Shown here: positions 1-7,281 of the stretch, one piece after another | Position numbering within the stretch: position 1 is the stretch's first letter | Layout of the letters: each line of letters opens with the position of its first letter | Assembly (NCBI GenBank): GCA_051745935.1 | Contig: JBNJEM010000273.1 | Location: forward strand, 1 to 9,886 | DNA length: 9,886 nucleotides | Direction: 5' to 3' | Source: JBNJEM01 sp051745935 | GTDB lineage: Bacteria > Planctomycetota > Planctomycetia > Pirellulales > Pirellulaceae | Position numbers and translations under genes: made by a program | The notes under the pieces: generated by a model | Seen by the model: only the letters and a program-made list of their open reading frames with translations | What the model was told of the DNA's origin: nothing | Databases searched by the model: none

Positions 1-435
1 CGTTACGACCACTTCACCGACATGGAGCGCCGCGAACTGGTCAGCGTCATTGAACTGCCCATCAATCCCGACCGGAAGTACCACCAAATCCAGTCGGTGG
101 CCATGGTGGGCGACCTGGCGTTCGCCGGGCTGGGACGGGCCGTCCCCCAGGAGGCGTCGATCCTGGTTTACAACACGCGGACGGGCGACTGTCTGGGCGC
201 GATGTTCCCGGGACCTAGACTCTGGGGCGAAACGAGCTGGCTGGACATCGCCTGGGCCATCAACGCTTTCGCCCGCGAGAACGGCGAAATCATCGTCACC
301 GTCGAGAACAACTGGAAGAACCTGCAAACCGTCTATCGCATTCCGCCGCAGCGGCTCGTACCCAAAACGCCGCCAAGCGGCTGGAAAGACAAGAAACCGA
401 CGCCGCTGGATGTCGTCGATCCCGGGCTGAAGTAG
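1..435 (+). CDS. C-terminal part of an unidentified protein, possibly beta-propeller-like (5' partial)
   Basis: The reading frame is open from the first base of the window (RYDHFTDMERRELVSV...) and ends at a TAG at 433-435, so the true start lies outside; the ATG at 22 is only the first internal Met. About 144 residues are visible. They alternate short hydrophobic strands with turns (ELPINPDRKYHQIQSVAMVG, LAFAGLG, ASILVYNTRTGDCLGAMFPG), and the last strand pair is followed by a Pro/Lys-rich tail. 'Value tied to a name, shown as a string' motifs such as ILVYNTRTG are common in NHL or WD-like propellers, but I cannot name the family. No membrane segment is seen. Codon use looks like a real gene. 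The stop is 66 bases before the sulfatase start, so co-transcription is possible. Confidence 0.7.
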   Translation, partial: RYDHFTDMERRELVSVIELPINPDRKYHQIQSVAMVGDLAFAGLGRAVPQEASILVYNTRTGDCLGAMFPGPRLWGETSWLDIAWAINAFARENGEIIVTVENNWKNLQTVYRIPPQRLVPKTPPSGWKDKKPTPLDVVDPGLK

Positions 436-442
436 ACCGTCT

Positions 443-464
443 AGAGTTCGCGTCAGAGTTCGCG
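443..464 (+). repeat. Two direct copies of AGAGTTCGCG in the spacer before the sulfatase
   Basis: The 10-base word AGAGTTCGCG occurs at 443-452 and again at 455-464, a 12-base period, between the upstream stop and the sulfatase ribosome binding site. It may be a small operator or a chance duplication; nothing else supports a function. Confidence 0.4.
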
Positions 465-501
465 CAAACCCCCTCCCCCTATCCGATGGAGAATTCGTAC
501 G

Positions 502-1935
502 ATGACTTCATTTCGCCGCGTGAATCGCCTAGCCACCGTTCTTTCGGCGGCGCTCGTGTTCGCACTGGCGCCGGTTTCTCTCGGGCTGGCCGAGGAACCG
601 CTGCCGAATGTAGTGGTCATCTTCGTCGATGACCTGGGCTACGGCGACCTCGGCTGCTACGGCGCCGACGACATCCCGACCCCGCACGTCGACCGCATGG
701 CCGCCGAGGGGGTCCGCTTCACCGACTTCTACGTCACCGCACCGTTCTGCTCCCCATCGCGCGTTTCGCTGCTGACGGGCTGCTATCCCTTGCGGGTCGA
801 TCTGCCCCGCGTGCTGCATCCGCACGAAAACAAGGGGCTCAATCCCGACGAAACGACGATCGCCGAGGTATTCAAGAGCCGCGGCTACGCGACAGCATGC
901 CTGGGGAAGTGGCACGTCGGCCATCGCGACGTGTTCCTGCCGCCGCGCCACGGCTTCGACGAGTCGCTGGTGATCCCCTACAGCCACGACATGTATCGCG
1001 GCGCGCCTTGGGCCGGGGGATTCGGCGCTGGCTGGCCCGATTTTGTCCCGCTGCTGCGCGACGGCAAGGAGTTCGGCCAGCTGCGCGGGCTGGACGACTT
1101 CTCGACGATGACGCGCCTCTTTACCGATGCGGCGATCGACTTCATCCGCCGACACCGAGAAGAACCGTTCTTCCTCTACCTGCCGCAGCCCATGCCGCAC
1201 CTGGAGATCAAGGTGCCGGAGCCGTGGGCCGGCGTCTCGAAGCGAGGACCCTACGGCGACATCGTGGCGGAGCTTGACGGCTCGGTCGGCGAGATTCTGA
1301 GTGTGCTCAAGGAATTGGATCTCGACGACCGGACGCTCGTGGTTTTCACCTCGGACAACGGTCCCGCGGCCATCTACCAGCGGCCCGAATTCCCCGGTGG
1401 GTCGGCCGGGCCCTTTTCCGGACGAAAGGCCACTTGGCACGAAGGCGGCCTCCGCGTGCCGTGCGTGGTACGCTGGCCCGGCAAGTTGCCGGCGGGCAAA
1501 GTGTGCCGCGAGGTGGCGACCATCATGGATTTGCTGCCGACGATGGCCGCGCTCATCGGCGCGGAATTGCCCGAGCAGCCGATCGACGGCCACGACATGT
1601 GGCCGCTGTTGACGCAACCTGATGAGGCAAAGACACCCTACGAGGCTTTCTATTACTATCGCAACGAGCAGTTGATCGCCGTGCGCGCAGGCGACTGGAA
1701 ACTCTGGGTAAAGCGTAAGGAGTACGCGCCCGACGGCAGCGTTCGGAAGGTTCATCCGGCGGAACTTTACCACTTGCGCGACGATCCGGCGGAGAAGAAC
1801 AACGTGGCCGCCGAGAATCCGGCGGTCGTGGCGCGGCTTAACGCCCTGGGCGACCGGATCCGCCGCCAGTTAGGCGACCGGGCGAAACACCAACCGGCTG
1901 CCGAAGTGACAATCGTTCCCAACAATGGCAGGTGA
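502..1935 (+). CDS. Secreted formylglycine-dependent sulfatase (arylsulfatase family)
   Basis: It hydrolyses sulfate esters, probably on polysaccharides or glycosaminoglycan-like substrates outside the cytoplasm; the exact substrate cannot be read. The N-terminus is a signal peptide (basic MTSFRRVNR, hydrophobic core to about residue 30, cleavage likely near GLA-EE). Sulfatase landmarks appear in order: the metal-binding DD pair at 43-44 (FVDDLGYGD); the modification site C83-S-P-S-R87 followed by LLTG, where Cys83 becomes formylglycine; GKWH at 135-138; PH at 232-233; SDNG at 284-287 for Ca binding; and GRKATWHEGG with Lys309. The C-terminal subdomain (LYHLRDDPAEKNN) is typical. The length of 477 residues is normal, so the gene appears intact. 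The ATG at 502 follows GGAGA at 488-492. Maturation needs a formylglycine-generating enzyme encoded elsewhere. The end overlaps a possible upstream start of the next gene. Large sulfatase sets are typical of planctomycetes. Confidence 0.96.
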   Translation: MTSFRRVNRLATVLSAALVFALAPVSLGLAEEPLPNVVVIFVDDLGYGDLGCYGADDIPTPHVDRMAAEGVRFTDFYVTAPFCSPSRVSLLTGCYPLRVDLPRVLHPHENKGLNPDETTIAEVFKSRGYATACLGKWHVGHRDVFLPPRHGFDESLVIPYSHDMYRGAPWAGGFGAGWPDFVPLLRDGKEFGQLRGLDDFSTMTRLFTDAAIDFIRRHREEPFFLYLPQPMPHLEIKVPEPWAGVSKRGPYGDIVAELDGSVGEILSVLKELDLDDRTLVVFTSDNGPAAIYQRPEFPGGSAGPFSGRKATWHEGGLRVPCVVRWPGKLPAGKVCREVATIMDLLPTMAALIGAELPEQPIDGHDMWPLLTQPDEAKTPYEAFYYYRNEQLIAVRAGDWKLWVKRKEYAPDGSVRKVHPAELYHLRDDPAEKNNVAAENPAVVARLNALGDRIRRQLGDRAKHQPAAEVTIVPNNGR

Positions 1936-1942
1936 ATTCCCG

Positions 1943-2704
1943 ATGAACCGTTTTTGCGCCTTCTCCATAGCTGCCGCTCTGCTCGTGACTCCCGCGGCGG
2001 TCAGAGCCGACGACTCCCCCGCTTACCCCAAGAGCCCGAAAGTGAACCACGTCGACGACTACCATGGCACCAAGGTCACCGATCCCTACCGCTGGCTCGA
2101 GCATGACGTCCGCGAGTCGAAAAAGGTCGAGGATTGGGTGAAAGCACAAAACCGCGTCACCTTCGCCTTCCTCAAACAGATCCCCGAGCGCCAAGCCCTC
2201 GAGAAACGGCTCACGGAACTGTGGGACTTCGAGAAGTTCAGGACCATCTTCAAAGAAGGCGGACGCTACTACTACCGCTACAACTCGGGCCTCCAGAACC
2301 AATCGGTGCTCATGGTGATGAACTCGCTCGACGATGAGCCGGAAGTCCTCCTCGACCCCACCACCTGGTCCGAAGACGGGACCGTCGCCCTTGCCGGCAT
2401 GTCCTTCAGCGACGACGGCCGCTACATCGCCTACGGCATCCAAGACGGCGGCAGCGACTGGCGAACGTGGAAGGTGATGGAAATCGAAAGCCGTCGCGTT
2501 TTGGACGACGATCTCAAGTGGCTCAAGTTCGCCGCACGACTGCAGGAGGCCCACGCCGGCGACGCTCCGGTGCTCATCCGCATTGAGACCCGCGCGGGCC
2601 ACGGCTCAGGGAAACCGACAGAAATGATCATCGAGGAAATCGCCGACCAGTGGGCCTTCCTCGTCGAGGCCTTGGACATCAAGACCTCTCGAGCCGACGA
2701 GTAA
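1943..2704 (+). pseudogene. Prolyl oligopeptidase (S9A) with internal deletion: catalytic Ser and Asp lost
   Basis: Intact relatives are secreted serine peptidases of about 700 residues that cut after proline. This frame gives only 253. Residues 1-22 are a signal peptide. Residues 25-190 match the N-terminal propeller region (YPKSPKVNHVDDYHGTKVTD, PYRWLEHD, W-to-VKAQN). Residues 196-246 match the extreme C-terminus of the peptidase domain (FAARLQEAHAGDAPVLIRIE, then AGHGSGKP with the catalytic-type His220, then WAFLVEAL). Everything between is missing, including the GGSNGG nucleophile and the Asp, yet the frame is preserved. The join is at 2513-2530, where CTCAAG occurs at 2513-2518 and 2522-2527 and both family blocks have a Lys-Phe, which suggests a microhomology deletion. 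The ATG at 1943 is chosen because it begins a clean signal peptide; an ATG at 1925 overlaps the sulfatase stop. The product cannot be a peptidase. A collapsed repeat or assembly error is the alternative. Confidence 0.88.
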
Positions 2705-2712
2705 GTCTCGGC

Positions 2713-3139
2713 TCACTCCTCCTTCGGTGTGTCGTGAATCTCAAAGGTGTCTCCATCCAGGTCGAATCGAAACATCCACTTCGGCGGGCACCCAGCGCGT
2801 GCCGTCGCGCTGCCCCGTCAGTAACGCCTTGCGATCCGAAATCCCCGGCGCGAACTCCACGAACCAAAGCGCGAACTTCAAGCGAATCTTCACCCAGTTC
2901 TTCGAACCGTGCTCGACATAAATCGCCCACGCGCTCTCGACTTGCCGCCGAATCTCGGCCTCCGCCAAACCCAACTCGCCCAGCCGTGTCTCCGACTCGC
3001 TCGCATCCGTCACCCCAAGCGCCCGACGCACCACCGCCTCCGGCACCTCGTTCTCCCGAACAAACGCGCCCACCGTCATCCCCTCCTGAATCACCAACGC
3101 GTCCAGCGCCGCCCTCTGTGTATTGCTCGTCGTGGCCCC
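2713..3139 (-). pseudogene. Unidentified ORF with probable 1-base frameshift near its 3' end
   Basis: On the minus strand a frame is open from just after the TGA of the CopB fragment (3140-3142) down to a stop at 2741. The protein reads ...ALVIQEGMTVGAFVRENEVP, then a helical, charged part (ETRLGELGLAEAEIRRQVES), then AWAIYVEHGSKNWVKIRLKF and EFAPGISDRKALLTGQRDG. Near 2783-2790 it becomes unconvincing (SIRPGWRHL). One base out of frame the reading is WMFRFDLDGDTFEIHD followed by TPKEE and a stop at 2713-2715, which looks like a genuine alternating-strand ending. I infer a single-base indel near 2784. The first Met is internal (3079); usable starts are TTG 3097 or GTG 3094, and none has a strong ribosome binding site. 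I do not recognise the family. It may once have been a neighbour of the ATPase in the same operon. Confidence 0.5.
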
Positions 3140-3454
3140 TCACGATATCCCCGTCTCGCCATCCACGCCCGATGGCTCTTCATTCGAATCCGCGATCGGC
3201 ATCTTCAGCAGCCGCGAGTTGATGGCGACGATGACCGTGGAGACCGACATCACGAGCGCCCCCACGGCCGGTGGCAGGATGACACCCAAGGGCGCGGCCA
3301 CGCCGGCGGCCAAGGGAATCGCCACGATGTTGTAGCCGCTGGCCCACCAGAGGTTTTGCACCATCTTGCGATAGGTGCTCCGCGAGAGGGCGACCACATT
3401 GAGCGCGTCGCGGGGGTCGGAGTTGACCAGCACGATGTCGCCAATCTCCTGCGC
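3140..3454 (-). pseudogene. copB: C-terminal fragment of a CopB-type P1B copper-transporting ATPase
   Basis: About 104 residues match the last part of a heavy-metal P-type ATPase: AQEIGDIVLVNSDPRDALNV, LSRSTYRKMVQNLWWASGYN, IVAIPLAAGV, then a final helix ALVMSVSTVIVAINSRLLKM and a polar tail ending at TGA 3140-3142. The two hydrophobic segments correspond to helices M7 and M8. The GYN of M7 and the MSxST of M8 fit the CopB (P1B-3) subgroup rather than CopA. The homology stops abruptly at about 3454. The metal-binding domain, the CPx helix, the DKTGT phosphorylation site and the GDGxNDAPAL hinge are absent, and sequence upstream (3455-3540) is unrelated. The fragment cannot transport metal. 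It points to a deletion or insertion breakpoint at about 3454. Confidence 0.88.
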
Positions 3455-4086
3455 TGAGCGAGGGGCGGGAGTCAGCCTGCACCCGGTGTTGCGGCTTCTG
3501 CCGCTTTCAGCTTGCGTACAACAGTTTTTGTGGACAAATCGCTGGTTAATTACCGGTGCGGGACATTTTTTTTTCGAAATGTCACAATGTCTGACAATGT
3601 CTGTTTTGGTCTCGCAATTACCGTCCCTGCGAGAGCGATTTCCTGTCGAGTTAATCACGCCGATTGCGAACGCACATTGCCTTTCGAATTCGTAAGGCGA
3701 GCATCCCGGGGGAGCGTTGGTCTGTCCGTGCCTTGTCTCTTTCCTCTTACCCGAACGGTCTCTCAGCGATTCCCTCCCCTGTTCGTGGACGGCCAGCTTG
3801 TTGCCCGTCTTTCGACTTTTCCCGCTTCGCCGGCCTGTCTCCCCGGAGGTCGCGACATACCGGAAGCCTACCGCGGCACGGCGCTCATAACCCCGCAAAA
3901 AGCGAGGAGAATCTAGTCCGAGTTCTGCGACATCCTGATGCATTCGAGTCGTGCGTACCGGTTTGTTCCCGCGCAGGGAAGGGCGAGTTCAAATCGGTCC
4001 GGGACTTGACGTGGGATGAACCTGCCGGGACGATGGACGGAGAGTCTGTTCGCCCGTAGCAATCCGAACTGTGAGGAGTTTCCCCC
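3455..4086. other. 632-base spacer between the CopB fragment and the aldo/keto reductase
   Basis: Frames here of up to about 130 codons have Ser/Arg/Pro-rich translations with no recognisable motif, so I treat them as non-coding. Visible structure is an AT-rich patch at 3560-3605 with a T9 run, a tandem 10-base repeat and a TGTCA/TGACA palindrome. It also holds the ribosome binding site GAGGAG at 4073-4078, eight bases before the reductase ATG. The reductase promoter should lie in this stretch, but I cannot place its boxes. Confidence 0.6.
3562..3603. promoter_or_regulatory. Possible operator: TGTCA-N7-TGACA palindrome plus tandem ACAATGTCTG
   Basis: TGTCA at 3580-3584 and TGACA at 3592-3596 form a 5-base inverted repeat with a 7-base centre. 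ACAATGTCTG is present twice head to tail at 3584-3593 and 3594-3603, one helical turn apart. Just upstream GACATTT (3562-3568) pairs with AAATGTC (3577-3583). This density of repeats in an AT-rich island suggests protein binding, possibly controlling the reductase about 480 bases downstream or a lost upstream part of the ATPase gene. The function is inferred. Confidence 0.35.
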
Positions 4087-5085
4087 ATGCGCCAGACCAC
4101 ACGCCGCGAGTTCATTCAGGCTGCCGCCGCGAGCCTTGCCGCCGCCCAGTTGGGATCGACCGTTCTTGCCGCCCAGCAGGACGACCCCGCGGGACTTCCG
4201 ACACGCCCTTTAGGCAAGACGGGTGAGCGAGTCTCGATCATAGCCCTGGGCGGCTGGGACATCGGTGTGCCGAAGGACGACGAACTGTCGATTTCCATCA
4301 TGCACGAAGCAATTGACGAAGGGATGACTTTCTTCGATAACTGCTGGGACTACCATGACGGCTACAGCGAAGAGATCATGGGCAAGGCGCTCGCGACCGG
4401 CGGACGGCGCGACAAGGTCTTCCTCATGACGAAGGTCTGCGGGCGTGATTATAAGAGCGCCAAGAAGCAACTCGAAGACAGCCTCCGCCGACTTCAGACC
4501 GACCACCTCGACCTATGGCAGTTCCACGGGACGAAGTATCCCGACGATGCCGAGCTCGTCTTCGCCGACGACGGGGCAATGAAAGCAGCCTTGGAAGCTC
4601 GCGAAAAAGGCAAGGTCCGTTTCATCGGATTCACTGGCCATCAGAACCCGAAATTTCACCAAAACTTCCTGGATCGCGATTTTGAGTGGGACGCGGTCCA
4701 AATGCCCCTGAACGTTTTGGACGCTCACTTCCGCAGCTTCCAGGACAGCATCCTGCCGCAGTGTAAGGAGCGGAATATTGGGGCGATTGGAATGAAGGCT
4801 CTCGCTGCTCAGGACGGGCGGATCGTCCGCGACCTCGGCGTCTCGGCCGAGACGGCCCGACGCTACTCTCTCTCGCTGCCGATCAGTGCGCTCGTCTGCG
4901 GCATCCAATCCCGCGAAAACCTTCGGCAGGATCTCGCGATCGCCCGTAACTTCAAGCCCATGACTGAACAAGAGGTCGGCGAACAGCTCGCCCAGAGCAA
5001 ACCGTTTGCCGCGGAAGGCAAAATCGAGGCCTACAAGACAGGGAACTACGGTTGCGACTGGCACCATAAAGAACGTCCCGCCTAA
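4087..5085 (+). CDS. Tat-exported aldo/keto reductase
   Basis: It is an NADPH-type oxidoreductase of the aldo/keto reductase TIM-barrel family, predicted to be exported folded by the twin-arginine pathway. The N-terminus TTRREFIQAAAASLAAAQLG carries the RR-x-F motif and a hydrophobic stretch to about residue 29. The barrel starts at PTRPLGKTGERVSIIALGG (about 38). The catalytic tetrad can be read as Asp84 (FFDNCWDYHDGYSEE), Tyr89, Lys116 (LMTKV) and His147 (LWQFHG). The later strand KVRFIGFTGHQ and the C-terminal GIQSRENLRQDLAIARNFKP resemble the cofactor-binding end of the family. At 332 residues the length is normal for a Tat-fused version and the gene looks intact. GAGGAG at 4073-4078 sets the ATG at 4087. 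No co-directional partner is adjacent. The physiological substrate is unknown. Export of such reductases is common in planctomycetes. Confidence 0.94.
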   Translation: MRQTTRREFIQAAAASLAAAQLGSTVLAAQQDDPAGLPTRPLGKTGERVSIIALGGWDIGVPKDDELSISIMHEAIDEGMTFFDNCWDYHDGYSEEIMGKALATGGRRDKVFLMTKVCGRDYKSAKKQLEDSLRRLQTDHLDLWQFHGTKYPDDAELVFADDGAMKAALEAREKGKVRFIGFTGHQNPKFHQNFLDRDFEWDAVQMPLNVLDAHFRSFQDSILPQCKERNIGAIGMKALAAQDGRIVRDLGVSAETARRYSLSLPISALVCGIQSRENLRQDLAIARNFKPMTEQEVGEQLAQSKPFAAEGKIEAYKTGNYGCDWHHKERPA

Positions 5086-5560
5086 GGGGGCACTGCTCCT
5101 TCGAATAGTGCTTTCAAAGCACACTGCGGGGCGCAGCGCACTCGGCCACTTTTCAGCGGATCCAGGCGGAGGGGCAGCGGACGAACGCGCGGGATCGAGC
5201 GGACGGGTGGATGGCCGAACTGACGTTGCAACCGGAGAACACGGCGACGCACCCGCTGGCGGATACGTCACGGACCGGCCGTCGGGCGTCCGACATGGGG
5301 ATTCTGCCGATGTCCCTGGATTCCTAGCGCGCGTAAGCGAGCATTGACAGCGCTCGAGGTTACTCGAGAGCTCGTGTCTTCGTTCTGCAAGCGTGCGGGA
5401 AATCTGTCCGAGCCCGGATGCGTTGAGGCGGTGCCGTCGCCTCCGGCGGGACTATTCCGCAGTTTTCCAGCGAACCGGACTACCAATTGGATCCGAAGCT
5501 ATGCCGATCAAGCGACAACAGTTGATTCAATCCCTCGGGGCAATCGCCGGCACACTCACG
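5086..5560. other. Spacer after the reductase; no convincing gene
   Basis: I see no protein family in any frame; translations are Arg/Gly-rich or repeatedly interrupted. A 15-base palindrome lies at 5108-5122. The stretch 5290-5325 (reading ASDMGILPMSLDS in one frame) resembles a short dispersed sequence that I associate from memory with planctomycete intergenic DNA. The 3' side of the transposase remnant breaks off at about 5561. Confidence 0.5.
5090..5122. repeat. Overlapping alternative hairpins after the reductase stop
   Basis: GTGCTTT-C-AAAGCAC is a perfect 7+1+7 palindrome at 5108-5122. Its left arm overlaps AGTGC (5107-5111), which can instead pair with GCACT at 5090-5094. No T run follows, so this is not a standard intrinsic terminator. 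It may stabilise the 3' end of the transcript or bind a dimeric protein. Confidence 0.35.
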
Positions 5561-5941
5561 GCACCGGAATCGAGTCTCCCAGAAGCGACCGCGGCAACCA
5601 TCCTCGCGATTCGCGCGACGGGCAATATTCTCGGACAGTATCGCCATGAACCAAGAAACACTGCTCAGCTGCTTCCGCGGCTGTTTGATCCGTTTTTTGT
5701 CCTTGGCCAATTCCTGGACCCGCGCTTCATCCGGCACCGGCAGCTCGTCCGACATGCACTTGGCCAGCTTGGTGATGGTCAGCCACCGCCGAGCCACCTC
5801 CGTCGCGCACAATCGCTTGGCCGCCCGAGGGCAGGGGCGAAGTACCACGTTCAGGTGATTGCTCATCTCACTGTGGAATTCGATGTCGATCGTGAACAGC
5901 CCCGCGAGCTGTTCTTCGCGCAGCAGGATCCAACCGCATCG
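5561..5941 (-). pseudogene. Remnant of a REP-associated (Y1/RAYT-type) transposase
   Basis: RAYT proteins are single-strand nucleases related to IS200 TnpA that act on REP hairpins. The minus-strand frame reads WILLREEQLAGLFTIDIEFH then MSNHLNVVLRPCPRA, a loop EVARRWLT, KQLSSVSWFMAILSENIARR and ANREDGCRGRFWETRFRC. This order matches the planctomycete version (ID...MSNHLHVVLR; LSWFM..LSE.IARRANREDG..GRFWE.RF). The usual N-terminal block with RCVRRAFLCG is weak or lost above 5941, although the frame continues to about 5986. The C-terminal block (…YVDLNPIRAG) is absent; after RFRC the frame runs into unrelated residues to a stop at 5480. The HUH-type motif reads NHLN instead of NHLH, so a metal-binding His is replaced by Asn. 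The gene is therefore both truncated and catalytically altered. Confidence 0.8.
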
Positions 5942-6303
5942 CCCCGGAACTTTGCACCCCTCCCCACCAAAGCAGCGAGCGGGTAACGGTCCTCCTGTTA
6001 TCCGCCTCCATCCTGCCAGCCGCCCTCAGCGGGACATTCCGTTTCAACGTGGCCATTTTGTCTTTTCCTCGTACCTGGCGTTTTTTGGCTCACCACGTGA
6101 GGGTTGGCGTGCGGTTTTCGTGATTCACTTACTGGGGGAACCCTGGCCCGCGGTACGGATCGCGGACGCGGGCGGGCGATTTCCCGGGAAGTGGATTCAC
6201 GTGTCTCAGCCGGCAATCTCAAACATCTATCGTCCGCGCCAACCGCGGGAGTTGCAGCTGGTTCTCGATCCGGAGTTCCCGTAGGCCACGGCGAGCGACA
6301 GAC
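5942..6303. other. Spacer between transposase remnant and SHD1-like gene
   Basis: No frame gives a recognisable protein. The first 45 bases may be the decayed N-terminus of the transposase (LPARCFGGEGCKVPG on the minus strand). The rest precedes the SHD1-like gene and should contain its lost or hidden 5' end. A plus-strand frame ending at 6284 (PAVRIADAGGRFPGKW...) has no family signal. Confidence 0.45.
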
Positions 6304-7137
6304 TTGCTTGTTTTCCCCCGGCCGCGCACCGGACCAGCGGAACGGCAGGCTGCGGCGGAAAACCGTTTCTGCTGCTCGGCCAATGGGCCTGGGCAGTTCA
6401 AGATCAGTGCCCGACTCATTGGTATCCAGGTTGTGTTGGAGCGGACCGATGACGGCGAGCGGCGCGAGGTGCCTCTTGAGCGGCTCAGCGCAGCGGATCG
6501 TCGCTACGTTATTGAGGCCTTGGCCAAGTCCCTCGAGCCCGATCAGTCGCAGCCCCCACAGGACAGTCCGCCTGATCGCTCAGCGACTGGATCAGCGGAA
6601 CCGGCTGGAGTAGGACAGCTGGTCTTCGGCGACCTGGAGCAGAAAGCGGAAATCTCCTTGAACGTCGGATCGGGATCTTTCGGCATGCCGAAAACCGAGA
6701 AGCTGGCCGCCCCGGAAGGCAAGGCGTTCTATGTCGTGCAGTGCGAAATGGACTATGACAGCTGGCCTCAGCGCAAAAGCGGCAAGGGCGCGACGAAGGT
6801 AACCGTGCGACCGGAGCACATCGCCCTGAAGATGGACGACGGCCAGGTCTACGATCCCACCTACGGTTCGATCGACCCCGAGTCCATGGGCTTTGCGCGC
6901 GGTCCCCTGAAAGCCGTGCTGGTGACCTTCAGCGACGGCAAGATCGACGACAAGCCGGCGAAGATCATGCAGTTTGCATTCCTGCGCCCGGTGGACGACG
7001 CGGGGCCAGGCGACGAAGATCGGGCGGTGAGTTCGGGGTTCGGGAAGATCGACCCCGACCCCAAGGCCGTCCCGCTTCACTTCTGCTTTGTGGTTCCGGA
7101 AGGCGCTTCGATCGCGAGAATTGGCGTGAGCGAATGA
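6304..7137 (+). CDS. Hypothetical protein with SHD1-like N-terminal module; start uncertain
   Basis: Residues about 29-72 (GQFKISARLIGIQVVLERTD, then EVPLERLSAADRRYV) resemble the SLA1-homology-1-like module found in many planctomycete envelope proteins: a small barrel with the usual 'VPLxxLSxxDxxYV' end. It seems 2-4 residues short in the middle turn, where family members usually have a DGK-like turn before VVLER. A Pro/Ser/Gln-rich linker (about 78-105) leads to a C-terminal beta-rich domain of about 170 residues, including AFYVVQCEMDYDSW, EHIALKMDDGQVYDPTYG, AVLVTFSDGKID and HFCFVVPEGASIARIGVSE, which I do not recognise. The frame has no ATG before residue 128; the given TTG at 6304 is only the farthest possible start. 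There is no signal peptide, although related proteins usually carry one followed by an R-T-W segment. A 5' truncation or frameshift is likely, so the gene may be a pseudogene. Confidence 0.7.
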   Translation: MLVFPRPRTGPAERQAAAENRFCCSANGPGQFKISARLIGIQVVLERTDDGERREVPLERLSAADRRYVIEALAKSLEPDQSQPPQDSPPDRSATGSAEPAGVGQLVFGDLEQKAEISLNVGSGSFGMPKTEKLAAPEGKAFYVVQCEMDYDSWPQRKSGKGATKVTVRPEHIALKMDDGQVYDPTYGSIDPESMGFARGPLKAVLVTFSDGKIDDKPAKIMQFAFLRPVDDAGPGDEDRAVSSGFGKIDPDPKAVPLHFCFVVPEGASIARIGVSE

Positions 7138-7281
7138 GCCGGATATCTTCTTCTGCTTCTGTAATATCGCGACGTGCAGCCCAATTGGCCGTTTGGCATG
7201 AATTCTGAATTCTGAACTGGCCCGCTTTGCTGCCAATTCGCCCTCCGTTTGATCGAGGGCGGCGCTGCGCGGGTGCCGGCC

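Noticed and set aside
529..1773. Long minus-strand open frame (414 codons) opposite the sulfatase
   Set aside because: It is the GC-bias shadow of the sulfatase: Arg/His/Val-rich with no motifs, while the plus strand carries all the sulfatase active-site motifs.
2650..3457. Plus-strand frames of 182-190 codons over the ATPase fragment and its neighbour
   Set aside because: Ser/Pro/Arg/His-rich low-complexity translations; the minus strand has clear P-type ATPase homology.
3881..3900. GCTCATAACC resembling a tRNA-Met anticodon loop
   Set aside because: No D-arm, acceptor stem or T-arm at the right distances; the TTCAAATC at about 3989 is too far away and not in a cloverleaf.
5393..5986. 197-codon plus-strand frame across the transposase remnant
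   Set aside because: It overlaps the RAYT-like sequence read on the other strand, and its first part has no recognisable protein features.
7138..7180. Terminator after the SHD1-like gene
   Set aside because: No stem followed by a T run; TCTTCTTCTGCTTCTG is only a pyrimidine-rich stretch.
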